Source of the DNA: Sandaracinobacteroides sayramensis
Lineage (GTDB): Bacteria > Pseudomonadota > Alphaproteobacteria > Sphingomonadales > Sphingomonadaceae
DNA: 64,000 bases
NCBI RefSeq assembly: GCF_022014495.1
Contig: NZ_JAKLSQ010000001.1
Span: 224,739 to 288,738, forward strand
Direction of reading: 5' to 3'
Below, piece after piece: positions 27,105 to 37,056 of the stretch. The notes below the pieces were generated by a model. It saw only the letters and a program-made list of their open reading frames with translations. It did not search any database and was not told the origin of the DNA. Numbering within the stretch: position 1 is the stretch's first letter; each line of letters opens with the position of its first letter. A program made the translations under genes and the position numbers.

Positions 27105-28007
27105 ATGCCGAAGCTTCAACCTGCCCTGATGATGGCGGCGGGCCTTGCCCTTGCCGCCACGGCCACCCCCGCCATGGCCGACGGCGCGCGCGACTGGATC
27201 AACGCGCCCAAGAACATGAACTTCCTCTATGGCTATTATGCCTATTCCAACAGCGACACCTCGTTCGACCAGGCGCTGCCGATCAGCGGCGCTTCGGTCG
27301 ACGTGCACATGCCGATCCTGCGCTACGCCCGCTCGCTGAGCATCGCCGGGCAGACCGGTGGTTTTCAGGTCGTCGTGCCCTTCGCCTTCGTCAGCGCCGA
27401 GATCGACGGCACCCGCGCCAGAACCTCCCGCAATGGCTTGGGCGACATACAGGCCTCCTTCATCGCCAACTTCTTCGGCGCGCCGGCGCTCGACATCCGG
27501 GAATTCGCCACCTGGAAGCCGGAGCCCTTCCTGACCGGCTCCTTCTGGGTGACGGCCCCGACCGGCTCCTATGATTCCGACCGGGCGGTGAACATCGGCA
27601 AGAACCGCTGGGCCTTCAAGCCGCAGCTTTCCTACGGCATGCCGGTGGGCACGGGCGGCCTGTTCTCCGCGAACGCCAACGCCCAGTTCTTCACCGACAA
27701 CAAGGATGGCGCCCGCGACCGGGTGCTGGCGCAAAAGCCGCTGTGGACGCTGGAGGGGCATTTCAGCCAGAATCTGTCGCCCAGCTTCTGGCTGTCGGCC
27801 GACGCCTTCTACCATAATGGCGGCGAAACGAAGGTGAACGGCCTCGATCAGGAAAATGCCCAGTCCACCTTGCGCCTGGGCGGCAGCGGCAGCTTCAACA
27901 TCACCCCGGTGAACGCCGTCTCGGTGGCGCTCAGCACCTCGGTCGCGAAGCGGGACCATACGCCGAAGAACACCGGCCTCTCGGTCAGCATCAGCCACGC
28001 CTGGTAA
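27105..28007 (+). CDS. Outer-membrane transporter of the phenol-MetA/SphA type
   Basis: The 300-residue product has a signal peptide (MPKLQPALMMAAGLALAATA, cleavage after 'AMA') and alternating beta strands typical of the MetA-pathway outer-membrane family (PF13557), ending 'GLSVSISHAW' with a C-terminal aromatic. An AGAAGG lies before the ATG. Such proteins are proposed to admit hydrophobic substrates. Its place right after the alkylsulfatase suggests uptake of alkyl sulfates or fatty alcohols, and the two genes are probably cotranscribed. Confidence 0.85.
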   Translation: MPKLQPALMMAAGLALAATATPAMADGARDWINAPKNMNFLYGYYAYSNSDTSFDQALPISGASVDVHMPILRYARSLSIAGQTGGFQVVVPFAFVSAEIDGTRARTSRNGLGDIQASFIANFFGAPALDIREFATWKPEPFLTGSFWVTAPTGSYDSDRAVNIGKNRWAFKPQLSYGMPVGTGGLFSANANAQFFTDNKDGARDRVLAQKPLWTLEGHFSQNLSPSFWLSADAFYHNGGETKVNGLDQENAQSTLRLGGSGSFNITPVNAVSVALSTSVAKRDHTPKNTGLSVSISHAW

Positions 28008-28106
28008 AGGCGGCTCCCCATGCTTTTCGCGCATTGCCTTCAGCCGGCGAAGCGCGAAAAGAGGCGAAGCGGGGATTTCGATCCCCCGCGAGGGAGAGGA
28101 AACGCC

Positions 28107-29828
28107 ATGTCCAGCATCCGGCCGCTCGCGCGTCAGGACACGCATGAGGTCTTCAACCAGGCACCGCCGTTCGAGGATGTGAACCTGTTCACCGGCGACG
28201 CGGCGCTGGTGGAGGCGCTGCGCCAGGCCGGCGGCGTAACACATGAAGACCGGCTGGCGGCGCTGGGCGCCCGCGCCGGATCGGCCGAGGCCATCGAATG
28301 GGGGATGGAAGCGAACCGGCAGACGCCGGTGCTGGAGAGTTTCGACCGTTTCGGCCACCGCATAGACGAGGTGCGATTCCACCCTGCCTATCACGAGCTG
28401 ATGCGGCTGGGGCTGGACAGCGGCATCGCCTCCATCGCCTGGGACGGAACGCCCGCCGGCCATGTCGGCCACGCCGCCATCCTGTTCCTGGCCGGGCAGG
28501 CCGATTCCGGGCCGATCTGCCCGATGACCATGACCTATGCCGCCGTCCCGGCGCTCCGGGCGGAACCCGCCGTCGCCGCGGAATGGGTGCCGCGCATCGC
28601 CGCCGGCCGCTACGATCCGGCCTCGCGCCCCGCCTTCGAGAAGGCCGGAGTCACCATCGGCATGGCGATGACGGAAAAGCAGGGCGGCTCGGACGTGCGC
28701 GCCAATACCAGCCGCGCCGAACCGGCGGGCGAGGCAGGCTGGTTCCGCCTGACGGGGCACAAATGGTTCTGCTCGGCGCCGATGTGCGACGCCTTCCTGA
28801 CGCTTGCCTACACCGACGGCGGCCTCACCTGCTTCCTCGTGCCCCGCTGGCTGCCGGACGGGGAGCGCAACGCCGGCTTCCGGGTGATGCGGCTGAAGGA
28901 GAAGATGGGCGACCGCTCCAACGCCTCGTCCGAGATCGAATATCATGGCGCGCTGGCGCAGCGGCTGGGGCCGGAAGGGCGCGGAGTCTCCACCATCATC
29001 CAGATGGTGCAGCACACGCGGCTCGATTGCGTCGTCGGCTCCGCCCAGATCATGCGCGGCAGTCTGGCGCAGGCGCTGTGGCACACGGCGCACCGCTCCG
29101 CCTTCCAGAAGCGGCTGATCGACCAGCCGGCCATGGCGGCGCTTCTGGCCGACCTCGCCATCGAAAGCGAGGCGGCGACCGCGCTCGGCTTCCGGCTGGC
29201 GCAGGCGTTCGACTCCGGCGATCCGCTGACCCGGCTGCTGACCCCCATCGCCAAATATTGGGTTTGCAAGCGTACCCCCGGCCTCGTCTACGAAGCGATG
29301 GAGAGCCTCGGCGGCGCCGGCTATGTCGAGAGTGGGCCCATGCCGCGGCTGTTCCGCCAGTCGCCGCTCAACGCGATCTGGGAAGGCTCGGGCAATGTGA
29401 TCGCACTGGATCTGCTGCGCGCGCTGGCGCGGGAACCGGAAGGCGTGCAGGCATTGCAGGACTTCCTCGCCGCGCAACGCGGGCGCCACCCCGCCTATGA
29501 CAAATGGCTGGACCGGATCGACCTCCGCTCCGCCCACGAAGGCACGGCGCGGCTGCTGATCGAGCGGCTGGCGCTGGCGGCGCAGGCCGCGACCCTGCTG
29601 GAATGGGAAAACCCACTGGCCGACGCCTTCTGCACGCTGCGCCTCGGCGAGCGCGGCATGGCCTATGGCGCCTTCGAGGGCAGCATCGATACCGGCGCGA
29701 TACTGGAAAGGGCGATGCCCCGCTACCCCCCCCTTCAGAGAAGGAGCCGGGCACGGGAGCAAACCAAAGAGGCGAAGCTGGCAGGCCAAGTCAGCGTTCG
29801 CCCCGAACGCCCGTCATCCCGGGCTTGA
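28107..29828 (+). CDS. aidB: AidB-like acyl-CoA dehydrogenase
   Basis: The ATG at 28107 has AGAGGAAA upstream and begins 'MSSIRPLARQDTHEVFNQAPP', the AidB N-terminus. The 573-residue flavoprotein has the dehydrogenase domains in order, with 'GMAMTEKQGGSDVRANTS', 'LTGHKWFCSAPM' and the C-terminal 'ESLGGAGYVE' and 'AIWEGSGNVIALDLLRAL'. E. coli AidB is linked to the alkylation response and has weak isovaleryl-CoA dehydrogenase activity. The last 30 or so residues after an eight-C run (29726-29733) look unlike the family, and the stop codon lies inside a palindromic repeat, so the 3' end may be displaced. Confidence 0.88.
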   Translation: MSSIRPLARQDTHEVFNQAPPFEDVNLFTGDAALVEALRQAGGVTHEDRLAALGARAGSAEAIEWGMEANRQTPVLESFDRFGHRIDEVRFHPAYHELMRLGLDSGIASIAWDGTPAGHVGHAAILFLAGQADSGPICPMTMTYAAVPALRAEPAVAAEWVPRIAAGRYDPASRPAFEKAGVTIGMAMTEKQGGSDVRANTSRAEPAGEAGWFRLTGHKWFCSAPMCDAFLTLAYTDGGLTCFLVPRWLPDGERNAGFRVMRLKEKMGDRSNASSEIEYHGALAQRLGPEGRGVSTIIQMVQHTRLDCVVGSAQIMRGSLAQALWHTAHRSAFQKRLIDQPAMAALLADLAIESEAATALGFRLAQAFDSGDPLTRLLTPIAKYWVCKRTPGLVYEAMESLGGAGYVESGPMPRLFRQSPLNAIWEGSGNVIALDLLRALAREPEGVQALQDFLAAQRGRHPAYDKWLDRIDLRSAHEGTARLLIERLALAAQAATLLEWENPLADAFCTLRLGERGMAYGAFEGSIDTGAILERAMPRYPPLQRRSRAREQTKEAKLAGQVSVRPERPSSRA

Positions 29829-29902
29829 CCCGGGGTCCAGCTTTTCCACGGCCCAATCGCTTCAGGAAGAAAGCTGGGCCCCGGGTCAAGCCCGGGGTGA
29901 CG
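29812..29902. repeat. Sphingomonad palindromic repeat (two-arm), copy 1
   Basis: The left arm CGTCATCCCGGGCTTGAC and the right arm ending GTCAAGCCCGGGGTGACG enclose about 30 variable bases and form a large cruciform. It supplies the aidB stop codon and lies between converging genes, so it may also act as a bidirectional terminator. Confidence 0.85.
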
Positions 29903-29954
29903 GATGGGGAATGAGGGAATTTTTTCAATCCAGATTGCGCCAACCGCTCTCGGA

Positions 29955-31517
29955 TCAGCCCGCCCGCTCCAGTCGCGCCACTCCCGCCGGCACCCGCCAG
30001 CTTGCGGCAGTCGAAACCTTGCCGCCTGTGCGGCGGATGCTGTCCACCACCTTCAGGTCCGCCGTCCAGCCGTCGGGCGTCACCGTCATCAGCGAATAGC
30101 CGCGCTCGTCGCGGATATATTTGAGGCCCGGGTTGCGGCTGAGGAAAGCGGCATGCTCCTTGCGCTCGCCGGGGCCGTCGCTGCCCGAGGAAATGGAAGT
30201 GGTCACGAACTCGATCGCCCGCGCGGGGGCTTCCGGCGCCTCGCCCGTCTTGCGCACCTCGCCGGCGAAATGCTGATGCTCGTCGCCGGTCAGCACCACC
30301 AGATTGGGAACGCCCTTCAGCCCGTCCAGAAGCCGGTCGCGCGGCACCGCATAGGCCGCCCAGCTGTCGGTGTTGATCGTCTTCGTCTCGGCCCGGGCGC
30401 GGTCGAGGTCCATCACCATGATCTGCTGCAGCAGCGCGTTCCAGCGGGCAGGATCGGCCTTCAGGCCCTTCACCAGCCATTCCTCCTGCTGCCGGCCGAG
30501 CACTTCGGCGTCCTTGCGGTTCACCTCGGGGCAGAAGCTGCCATATTTGTCGCCGCAGGGCTGGTCCGTGCGCCAGTTGCGGGTGTTCAGCATCCGCGCG
30601 TCCAGCAGCCGGCCGAAACGATATTGCCGGTAAGGCCCTGAAACACCGTTCACCGGCAGCGCGTCGGCCCGCACCGGCATGAATTCATACCAGGCCTGCA
30701 TGGCGGCCTGCCGGCGCAGCCGGAAGACTTCCGCCGGGGTTTCCGCCTGATCGACATCCCCCACCCAGTTGTTCACCAGCTCATGGTCGTCGAACGAGCA
30801 GAGGAAAGCGGCCGAGGCATGCGCCGCCTGCAGGTCCTCGTCGCGCCGGGTCAGGGTGTAGCGGCGGCGGTAATCGTCCAGGCTGAAGATCATCGGCCCG
30901 TCGTGCAGGCGGACGGTCGATTCCATCTGCCCGGTGGACCAGTTCATGCGGCTGGCGACCGGCCCGCCTTCATAGATGTAATCGCCATAATGGAAGATGG
31001 CGTCCACATCCGCCTTCGCCACATCGCCCCAGGCGGTGTAGAGACCGCCCTGATACTCCTGGCAGCCGCCGACCGCGAGGCGCACCTGCCGAACATCGGC
31101 GCCCGCCAGCGGCATCGTCCGCGCCCGGCCGGTGGCCGACAGCATGTCGCCGCTGCGGAAGCGATAATGATAGGGCCGCTCGGGACGAAGACCGGAGACG
31201 GTGACATGGGCGGAAAAGCCCAGTTCCGGCCGCGCCAGCGTCTCGCCGGCGGCGGCGATGCGGGAGAACCCCTCATCCTCCGCCACTTCCCAGCGCAGGG
31301 GATAGGGGAATGGCTCAAGGCCGGAAAGCGGCTCGCCGGGCTCGGGCACCAGCCGCGTCCAGATGACGAAGCCGGTGGGATCGGGGTCTCCGGCGGCGAC
31401 TCCCAGCGTGAAGGGGAAGGCGCGGATCTTCGGCGGCATGCGCTGCGCCCAGAGCGGCGTGGCCGCGAGCAGCCCCATCCCCGCCAGAAGCTGCCGCCTG
31501 TCGAACCCGCCGTGCAT
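29955..31517 (-). CDS. phoD: PhoD-type alkaline phosphatase/phosphodiesterase
   Basis: The ATG at 31517 has AAGGAG six bases upstream and begins a twin-arginine signal ('FDRRQLLAGMGLLAATPLWAQ'). The roughly 520-residue product has an N-terminal fibronectin-like PhoD_N domain ('FTLGVAAGDPDPTGFVIWTRL') and the metallophosphatase core ('GGCQEY', 'FHYGDYIYEGG', 'SFDDHELVNNW', 'TGDEHQHFAGE'). PhoD binds iron and calcium, is exported by Tat and releases phosphate from phosphodiesters and monoesters. It is convergent with aidB and divergent from the DUF1289 gene. I saw no clear Pho box. Confidence 0.9.
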   Translation of the reverse strand: MHGGFDRRQLLAGMGLLAATPLWAQRMPPKIRAFPFTLGVAAGDPDPTGFVIWTRLVPEPGEPLSGLEPFPYPLRWEVAEDEGFSRIAAAGETLARPELGFSAHVTVSGLRPERPYHYRFRSGDMLSATGRARTMPLAGADVRQVRLAVGGCQEYQGGLYTAWGDVAKADVDAIFHYGDYIYEGGPVASRMNWSTGQMESTVRLHDGPMIFSLDDYRRRYTLTRRDEDLQAAHASAAFLCSFDDHELVNNWVGDVDQAETPAEVFRLRRQAAMQAWYEFMPVRADALPVNGVSGPYRQYRFGRLLDARMLNTRNWRTDQPCGDKYGSFCPEVNRKDAEVLGRQQEEWLVKGLKADPARWNALLQQIMVMDLDRARAETKTINTDSWAAYAVPRDRLLDGLKGVPNLVVLTGDEHQHFAGEVRKTGEAPEAPARAIEFVTTSISSGSDGPGERKEHAAFLSRNPGLKYIRDERGYSLMTVTPDGWTADLKVVDSIRRTGGKVSTAASWRVPAGVARLERAG

Positions 31518-31609
31518 CGCCTTCTCCTTGCCTGTCGGCAGACCCATGTCGCCTGCCGGCAGGGCCATGCCCTCTTCCCATGACAGGGCGAAGACGCCAG
31601 AGGCGGCGC

Positions 31610-31786
31610 ATGCCCGAGCTTGTCGCCAGCGCCGTGCCCTCCCCCTGCCGCAACATCTGCCGGCTGAAACGGGGCATCTGCGTGGGATGCGGGCGCACGC
31701 CCGACGAGATCGCCGCCTGGCCGACCGCGCCCGACGATAGCCGGCGCGCCATAATTCAGCGCGCCTCCGAACGAATTCGTCGCTGA
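31610..31786 (+). CDS. DUF1289 small cysteine-rich protein
   Basis: The ATG at 31610 (MPELVASAVPSPC) fits the family's usual start and has AGAGG six bases upstream; a start ten codons earlier is possible. The 58-residue protein has the diagnostic four-cysteine pattern 'SPCRNICRLKRGICVGCGRT' followed by 'DEIAAW', probably a zinc or iron-sulfur site. Function is unknown. It is divergent from phoD with about 90 bases between starts and lies 50 bases upstream of rpe. Confidence 0.85.
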   Translation: MPELVASAVPSPCRNICRLKRGICVGCGRTPDEIAAWPTAPDDSRRAIIQRASERIRR

Positions 31787-31836
31787 GCGCCCTTTCCGCC
31801 CTTGGCGATGCCCCGGCCAAAGGCTAACACTGGCAA

Positions 31837-32496
31837 ATGCCGCCCGTGAAGATCGCCCCCTCCATATTGTCCGCTGATTTCGCCCGCCTCGGAGAAGAGG
31901 TGAAGGCGATCTCCAGCGCCGGGGCCGACTGGATTCACGTCGACGTGATGGACGGGCATTTCGTGCCCAACCTGACGATCGGGCCGATGGTGGTGAAGGC
32001 GCTCCGCCCCTGGTCCGCGCTGCCGTTCGACGTGCATCTGATGGTGACGCCCGCCGACCCGCTGGTGGAGGCCTTCGCCGAGGCCGGGGCCGATATCCTG
32101 TCCGTCCATCCGGAATCCGGGCCGCACCTGCACCGCACGCTGATGCGTATCCGCGCGCTGGGCAAGAAGGCCGGCGTGGTGCTGAACCCGGCCACGCCGC
32201 TTTCCAGCCTGGACCATGTGCTCGACCTCACCGACCTCGTGCTGGTGATGAGCGTCAACCCCGGCTTCGGCGGACAGAGCTTCATCGAAAGCGCCCTTCC
32301 CAAGGTGGAGTCGATCGCCGAGCGCGCCCTGAAGGCCGGGCTTTCGATCGAGCTGGAAGTGGATGGCGGGGTCGATGCCGGCAATGCCGCGCGGCTGGCC
32401 TCCGCCGGCGCCACCGTGCTGGTGGCCGGCACCGCCAGCTTCAAGGGCGGGCCGGAGCATTACGCCGCCAACATCGCGGCATTGAAGGCCAGATAA
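31837..32496 (+). CDS. rpe: Ribulose-phosphate 3-epimerase
   Basis: The 219-residue TIM-barrel enzyme interconverts ribulose 5-phosphate and xylulose 5-phosphate in the pentose phosphate pathway. Family motifs include 'IAPSILSADFARL', 'DWIHVDVMDGHFVPNLT' (catalytic Asp and metal His), 'FDVHLMV', 'MSVNPGFGGQSF' and 'ELEVDGGV' (second catalytic Asp). The length is normal. Its stop overlaps the start of the heparinase-like gene by one base (TAATG), so the two are coupled. Confidence 0.97.
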   Translation: MPPVKIAPSILSADFARLGEEVKAISSAGADWIHVDVMDGHFVPNLTIGPMVVKALRPWSALPFDVHLMVTPADPLVEAFAEAGADILSVHPESGPHLHRTLMRIRALGKKAGVVLNPATPLSSLDHVLDLTDLVLVMSVNPGFGGQSFIESALPKVESIAERALKAGLSIELEVDGGVDAGNAARLASAGATVLVAGTASFKGGPEHYAANIAALKAR

Positions 32497-34259
32497 TGGC
32501 GGGCGAGGCGGACGATGGCAGCTTCCGCCTGACGCGGGACCTGGGGGACAGGGGCCCCTCGCTGACCGAGCGCCTGTCGGAACGGCTGGACAGGCTTTCC
32601 TTCGCCTCCCCCTTCCACCGCATGCGGTTGAAGGGCCGTTTCCCGCTGAAGCTGATCGCCGTGCCGGAAGACCCGGTTCCCGGCGATCCGGCGCTGGGGC
32701 AGAGGCTGAAGGGCGGCCGCCTCTTCCGGGACGGTTACGGCCAGTCGATGCAGGAAGCCCGGCTGGACGCGCCCGACGCGCCGGAAAGCTGGCGGCAGTG
32801 GGTGCATGGCTGGGGCTGGCTGCGCGACCTTTCCAGCGCCGGCCCGCTGACGAAGGTGGAAGTCGCGCGCGCGGAAGCGCTGGCCAAGCGCTGGCTCGCC
32901 CGCTTCCACGAGTACGACGAGGAGGCGTGGAGCCCCGCCGTCACCGGCCGCCGCATCCTGATGGCCATCTGTTACGCGCCGATGGTGATGCCCGGCCACG
33001 ACCATATCCACCGCTCCGCCGTGCTGAACGGCGTCGCCCGCTGGGGCCGGCATCTGGACCGCGCCGCGCCGCGCCTGCAACCGGGCTTCGCCCGCGCCGA
33101 GGCCGCCGCCGGCCTCATCGGCTGCGCGCTGATGCTGCCGGGCGGAGACGAGCGGCTGGTGCGGGCGGAGACCCTGCTGGCGGAGACGCTGCAGCAACTG
33201 CTGCCCGAAGAGGGGGCCGCGAACGCCAGCCGCTCGCCGCTCGACCTCGCGCGGCTGGGGGATCTGCTGTTGCTGCTGGCCGCTTTCCACCAGGCGCGGG
33301 CGCAAAAGCCGTCGGCCCTCGTCGCCCGCGCGCTGGAGCAGGTGCGGACCGGCCTCTCGGCGCTGGCGATGGGCGACGGGCTGCCTTCGCCCTGGCATGG
33401 CGGCGGCCCGGACGCGGCGCAGATGGCCCGGCTGCGCGCCGCCCCTTCGGAAGCGCCTCCAAGCCGGCAATCCGGCTATCAGCGGCTGCAGGCCGGCGCC
33501 ACGCGGGTGATGGTGGATGCCGGCCCACCGCCCGCCGTCCGCCTGTGCGGCACCGCGCACGCCTCCACACTGGCGCTCACCGCCACCGACGGGGCGCGGC
33601 ATCTGATCGTCAGTTGTGGCGGCGAATGCGGGCCGCAAGGGCCGCGCGGCTTTCCGCCCGAACTGGCGATGGGGCTGCGCTCCACCGCCGGCCATTCGGC
33701 GCTGGTGCTGGCCGACACCAATTCCAGCCGCCTGCACGAAAGCGGCCCGCGCCGGCTGGGCGGGGTCGAGGAAGTGCTGGTGGAGGCGCGTTCCACCCGC
33801 GAAGGCCAGTGGTTCGAGGGCCGGCACGACGGCTGGCGCCGCCGCTTCGGCCAGGACCATGTGCGCCGCCTGTGGCTGAGCCCGGAAGGCGACGACCTGC
33901 GCGGCGAGGACCGGCTGGAGCCCGTGCGCGGCGGCCTCGTCCGCCCGCGCTCTGCGCAAGCCCTGCCGTTCGCCATCCGCTTCCACCTGGGGCCGGAGGC
34001 CGAGGCGACGCTGACGCAGGACGGGCGCGGCGCGCTGATCCGCCTGCCCGGCGCGCGGCCCGGGCAGGATTCGGCCTGGGCCTTTCGCGCCAGCTTCAAC
34101 CACGCGCCCGGCGTGCTGGCGATCGAGCCGAGCCTCTTCGTCGACGCCGATGGCGGCACGCATGAAATCCAGCAGCTTTTGCTGACCAGCCTCGTAGAAC
34201 CGGGCGGCACGGCGGATGTCTCGTGGAGTTTCCGCAAGCAGGGCGCCCGCAAGAACTGA
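32496..34259 (+). CDS. Heparinase II/III-family protein
   Basis: The 587-residue product has an N-terminal alpha/alpha toroid-like helical part (about 90-330, including 'SWRQWVHGWGWLRDLS') and a C-terminal heparinase II/III beta-sandwich ('GYQRLQAGATRVMVDAG', 'HSALVLADTNSSRLHE', 'GRHDGWRRRFGQDHVRRLWLS'). No signal peptide is seen. Homologues sit between rpe and purH in many sphingomonads and are often annotated as polysaccharide lyases, but the true substrate is unknown. The start overlaps the rpe stop by one base. Confidence 0.9.
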   Translation: MAGEADDGSFRLTRDLGDRGPSLTERLSERLDRLSFASPFHRMRLKGRFPLKLIAVPEDPVPGDPALGQRLKGGRLFRDGYGQSMQEARLDAPDAPESWRQWVHGWGWLRDLSSAGPLTKVEVARAEALAKRWLARFHEYDEEAWSPAVTGRRILMAICYAPMVMPGHDHIHRSAVLNGVARWGRHLDRAAPRLQPGFARAEAAAGLIGCALMLPGGDERLVRAETLLAETLQQLLPEEGAANASRSPLDLARLGDLLLLLAAFHQARAQKPSALVARALEQVRTGLSALAMGDGLPSPWHGGGPDAAQMARLRAAPSEAPPSRQSGYQRLQAGATRVMVDAGPPPAVRLCGTAHASTLALTATDGARHLIVSCGGECGPQGPRGFPPELAMGLRSTAGHSALVLADTNSSRLHESGPRRLGGVEEVLVEARSTREGQWFEGRHDGWRRRFGQDHVRRLWLSPEGDDLRGEDRLEPVRGGLVRPRSAQALPFAIRFHLGPEAEATLTQDGRGALIRLPGARPGQDSAWAFRASFNHAPGVLAIEPSLFVDADGGTHEIQQLLLTSLVEPGGTADVSWSFRKQGARKN

Positions 34260-34323
34260 AGCCGGCAAGGGGGGCGGGCAAGGGGGGTAGCCGGCCGGTT
34301 CGAGTTGAACCGCGCACCCCTCC

Positions 34324-34414
34324 CGTCACCCCGGGCTTGACCCGGGGTCCAGCTTTTCCACCACCCGAACGCTCGGAGAAGAAAGCTGGACCCCGGGTCA
34401 AGCCCGGGGTGACG
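34324..34414. repeat. Sphingomonad palindromic repeat (two-arm), copy 2
   Basis: CGTCACCCCGGGCTTGACC at the left and its inverse complement at the right enclose a variable centre (GGAGAAGAAAGCTGG in common with copy 1). It lies between the heparinase-like gene and purH. Confidence 0.9.
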
Positions 34415-34497
34415 GGGATTTGTGACGGGGCCGGGAGCTTGCCATTGCCGCCATGGTCGGGCAGGCGGAAGGAAATTTCCCAGACCATGAGTTTAGC

Positions 34498-36072
34498 ATG
34501 ACCGATTCCCTCCCTGTCCGCAGGGCCCTGCTGTCCGTTTCCGATAAGACCGGCCTGGTCGATTTCGCCCGCGCGCTGGCGGGGCATGGCGCCGAACTGC
34601 TTTCGACCGGCGGCACCGCGAAGGCTCTGCGCGAAGCCGGATTGCAGGTGACCGACGTGTCCGACCACACCGGCTTCCCGGAAATGATGGACGGCCGGGT
34701 GAAGACGCTGCACCCCAAGGTGCATGGCGGGCTGCTGGCGCTGCGCGACAATGCAGAACATCAGGCGGCGGCCACCGCGCACGATATCGCCCCGATCGAC
34801 ATGGTGGTGATCAACCTCTACCCCTTCGAGGCGACGGTGGCCAAGGGCGCCCCGCGCGACGAGGTGATCGAGAATATCGACATCGGCGGCCCCTCGATGG
34901 TGCGCTCGGCGGCCAAGAACCACGCCTTCGTCGCCTGCGTGACCGACGCCGGCGACTATGCCGCGCTGGCGGACGAGCTGGCGGACGGCGGCCTCAGCCT
35001 CGCCACCCGCAAGCGGCTGGCGGCCAAGGCCTTCCAGGCGACCGCCGCCTATGATTCGGCCATCGCCAGCTGGTTCGCCTTCGCCGACCAGGGCGAAGCC
35101 TTTCCCGCCGTGCTGCCGGTTGCCGTCCGCCGCGTGGCGGAACTGCGTTATGGCGAGAACCCGCACCAGAAGGCCGCGCTTTACGCAGCCTCCGCTGTTC
35201 CCGCCGGCCTGGCCGGAGCGGAACTGGTGCAGGGCAAGGCGCTTTCCTACAACAATATTGGCGACGCCGACGGGGCGCTGAACCTCATCAGCGAATTCCG
35301 CGACGCCGCGCCCACGGTTGCCATCATCAAGCACGCCAACCCCTGCGGCGTCGCCACCGCCGACGATCTGGCCGAGGCCTATCGCGCCGCCAAGGCCTGC
35401 GATCCGGTTTCGGCCTTCGGCGGCATCATCGCCCTCAATCGCCCGCTCGATGCGGAGACGGCCGCCGTCATCACCGAGCTTTTCACCGAAGTGATCATCG
35501 CGCCCGGCGCCGACGAAGAAGCGAAGGCGGTGGTGGCGAAGAAGCCGAACCTGCGCCTCCTCCTGACGCCGCTTCCAGACCCGGCCCGCACCGGGCTGGT
35601 GATGCGCACGGTTTCCGGCGGCTTCCTGCTGCAGACCCGCGACAATCAGCTGATGGGCGAACTGAAGATCGTGACGAAGCGCCAGCCGACGGCGCAGGAA
35701 CTGGCCGACATGGCCTTTGCCTGGACGGTGGCGAAGCATGTGAAGTCGAACGCCATCGTCTATGCGAAGGACGGGGCGACGGCGGGCATCGGCGCCGGGC
35801 AGATGAGCCGGCTGGACAGCGCCCGCATCGCCGCCTGGAAGGCGCGGGATGCGGCCGAGGCCGCCGGCTGGGCCGAGCCGAGGACGGCGGGAAGCGCCGT
35901 CGCCTCCGACGCCTTCTTCCCCTTCGCCGACGGGCTGATCGCCGCGGCTGAAGCCGGCGCCACGGCGGTGATCCAGCCCGGCGGCTCCATGCGCGACGCG
36001 GAAGTGATCGCCGCCGCCGACGAGCGCGGGCTCGCCATGGCCTTCACCGGCCTGCGCCACTTCAACCACTGA
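34498..36072 (+). CDS. purH: Bifunctional AICAR transformylase/IMP cyclohydrolase
   Basis: The 524-residue protein carries out the last two steps of purine synthesis. The N-terminal MGS-like cyclohydrolase domain ('[19 protein letters not shown]', '[13 protein letters not shown]', '[22 protein letters not shown]') occupies residues 1-190. The C-terminal transformylase ('[13 protein letters not shown]', '[12 protein letters not shown]', '[14 protein letters not shown]', '[13 protein letters not shown]') follows. I use the ATG at 34498, which gives the normal N-terminus; the frame opens 15 codons earlier. It is followed by an EamA transporter 14 bases on. Confidence 0.97.
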   Translation: MTDSLPVRRALLSVSDKTGLVDFARALAGHGAELLSTGGTAKALREAGLQVTDVSDHTGFPEMMDGRVKTLHPKVHGGLLALRDNAEHQAAATAHDIAPIDMVVINLYPFEATVAKGAPRDEVIENIDIGGPSMVRSAAKNHAFVACVTDAGDYAALADELADGGLSLATRKRLAAKAFQATAAYDSAIASWFAFADQGEAFPAVLPVAVRRVAELRYGENPHQKAALYAASAVPAGLAGAELVQGKALSYNNIGDADGALNLISEFRDAAPTVAIIKHANPCGVATADDLAEAYRAAKACDPVSAFGGIIALNRPLDAETAAVITELFTEVIIAPGADEEAKAVVAKKPNLRLLLTPLPDPARTGLVMRTVSGGFLLQTRDNQLMGELKIVTKRQPTAQELADMAFAWTVAKHVKSNAIVYAKDGATAGIGAGQMSRLDSARIAAWKARDAAEAAGWAEPRTAGSAVASDAFFPFADGLIAAAEAGATAVIQPGGSMRDAEVIAAADERGLAMAFTGLRHFNH

Positions 36073-36086
36073 AGGGCGCGGGAGGC

Positions 36087-36977
36087 TTGCCCCTGCTGCC
36101 GGCGAACCTGCGCGCCATCTGGTGGATGGTGGTCAGTTGCGTCGCCTTCTCCGGCCTCTGGGTGCTGATCCGAGTCGCCTCCGAAGAGCTTCACCCCTTC
36201 GCCATCGTCGTCTGGCGCAACCTCTTCGGGCTGATCTGGCTGGCCCCGATGCTGTTGCTGACGCCGGGCTTGCTGAAGGCCGAGCGGATGCCCAGCCATC
36301 TGCGCCGCGCCGCCTCCGGGGTGATCGCCACCTTCGGCACCTTCTACGCCGTCGCCAACGCCCCGCTCGCCAATGTGCTGTCGATCAGCTATTCGGCGCC
36401 CCTCTTCGCGACCATCGGCGCCATCCTCTTCCTGGGCGAGAAGATCCGCCGGGTGCGGGGTCTGGCGCTGCTGGCCGGGTTCATCGGCGTGCTGATGGTT
36501 CTCCGGCCCGGCTCCGCGCCGCTTTCTCCGGGAATCCTCGCGGCCATCGTTTCCGCGCTCGCCACCGCCTTTTCCTACATCGCCATCAAGGCGCTGACCG
36601 GAGCGGACGATTCCCGCGCCGTCGCCGCCTGGGCCTTCATCCTGATGACGCCGATTTCGATCCTGCTCGCCATCCCCTGGTGGAGCTGGCCTTCGGCGCA
36701 GCTCTGGCCGATCCTGATCGGCATCGGCGCCTGCGCGGCGGCCGGGCAACTGAGCCTCGCCCGGGCGCTCAGCCTTGCCGATGCCAGCGCGGTGATGCCG
36801 TTCGATTTCGTCCGCTTCGCTCTGGTGACGCTCGCCGGCATCCTCCTCTTCAACGAGCGCTACGACCTTTTGACCCTGCTGGGCGGCGGAATCATCCTTG
36901 TCGCCGGGCTGGTGCTGGCGCTACGGGAGAGGGCATCGTCAAAACAACACAGCAGTGCAACTTCTATCGACACCTGA
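36087..36977 (+). CDS. DMT-family (EamA) permease
   Basis: The 296-residue product has ten predicted membrane helices in two EamA repeats ('[22 protein letters not shown]', 'VVWRNLFGL'; second repeat '[27 protein letters not shown]'). DMT permeases export metabolites such as amino acids or nucleobases. The start is uncertain: TTG 36087 has GGGAGG nearly touching it, and the ATG at 36126 would cut the first helix. The close spacing after purH suggests cotranscription. Confidence 0.88.
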   Translation: MPLLPANLRAIWWMVVSCVAFSGLWVLIRVASEELHPFAIVVWRNLFGLIWLAPMLLLTPGLLKAERMPSHLRRAASGVIATFGTFYAVANAPLANVLSISYSAPLFATIGAILFLGEKIRRVRGLALLAGFIGVLMVLRPGSAPLSPGILAAIVSALATAFSYIAIKALTGADDSRAVAAWAFILMTPISILLAIPWWSWPSAQLWPILIGIGACAAAGQLSLARALSLADASAVMPFDFVRFALVTLAGILLFNERYDLLTLLGGGIILVAGLVLALRERASSKQHSSATSIDT

Positions 36978-37056
36978 CAAGTTTGGGAATGCGCCTGGCC
37001 GGTCGGCGGCGTAAGGCAATCCCGGCAATGGTTTTCCGCATGACAGGAGAGTTGGC

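Noticed and set aside
24887-27106. 739-residue open frame antisense to the alkylsulfatase gene
   Set aside because: It is a shadow of the highly GC-biased sulfatase gene; the sense frame has clear catalytic motifs and the antisense product has no family pattern.
27048-29789. 913-residue open frame antisense to the porin and aidB genes
   Set aside because: It arises from high GC at wobble positions. It has no ribosome site or recognisable domain, and the opposite strand has two well-defined proteins.
31955-32444. Open frame opposite rpe
   Set aside because: rpe has all catalytic motifs on the plus strand; the reverse frame is a shadow.
34096-36069. 657-residue open frame antisense to purH
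   Set aside because: purH on the other strand is unmistakable; the shadow crosses the palindromic repeat and lacks any motif.
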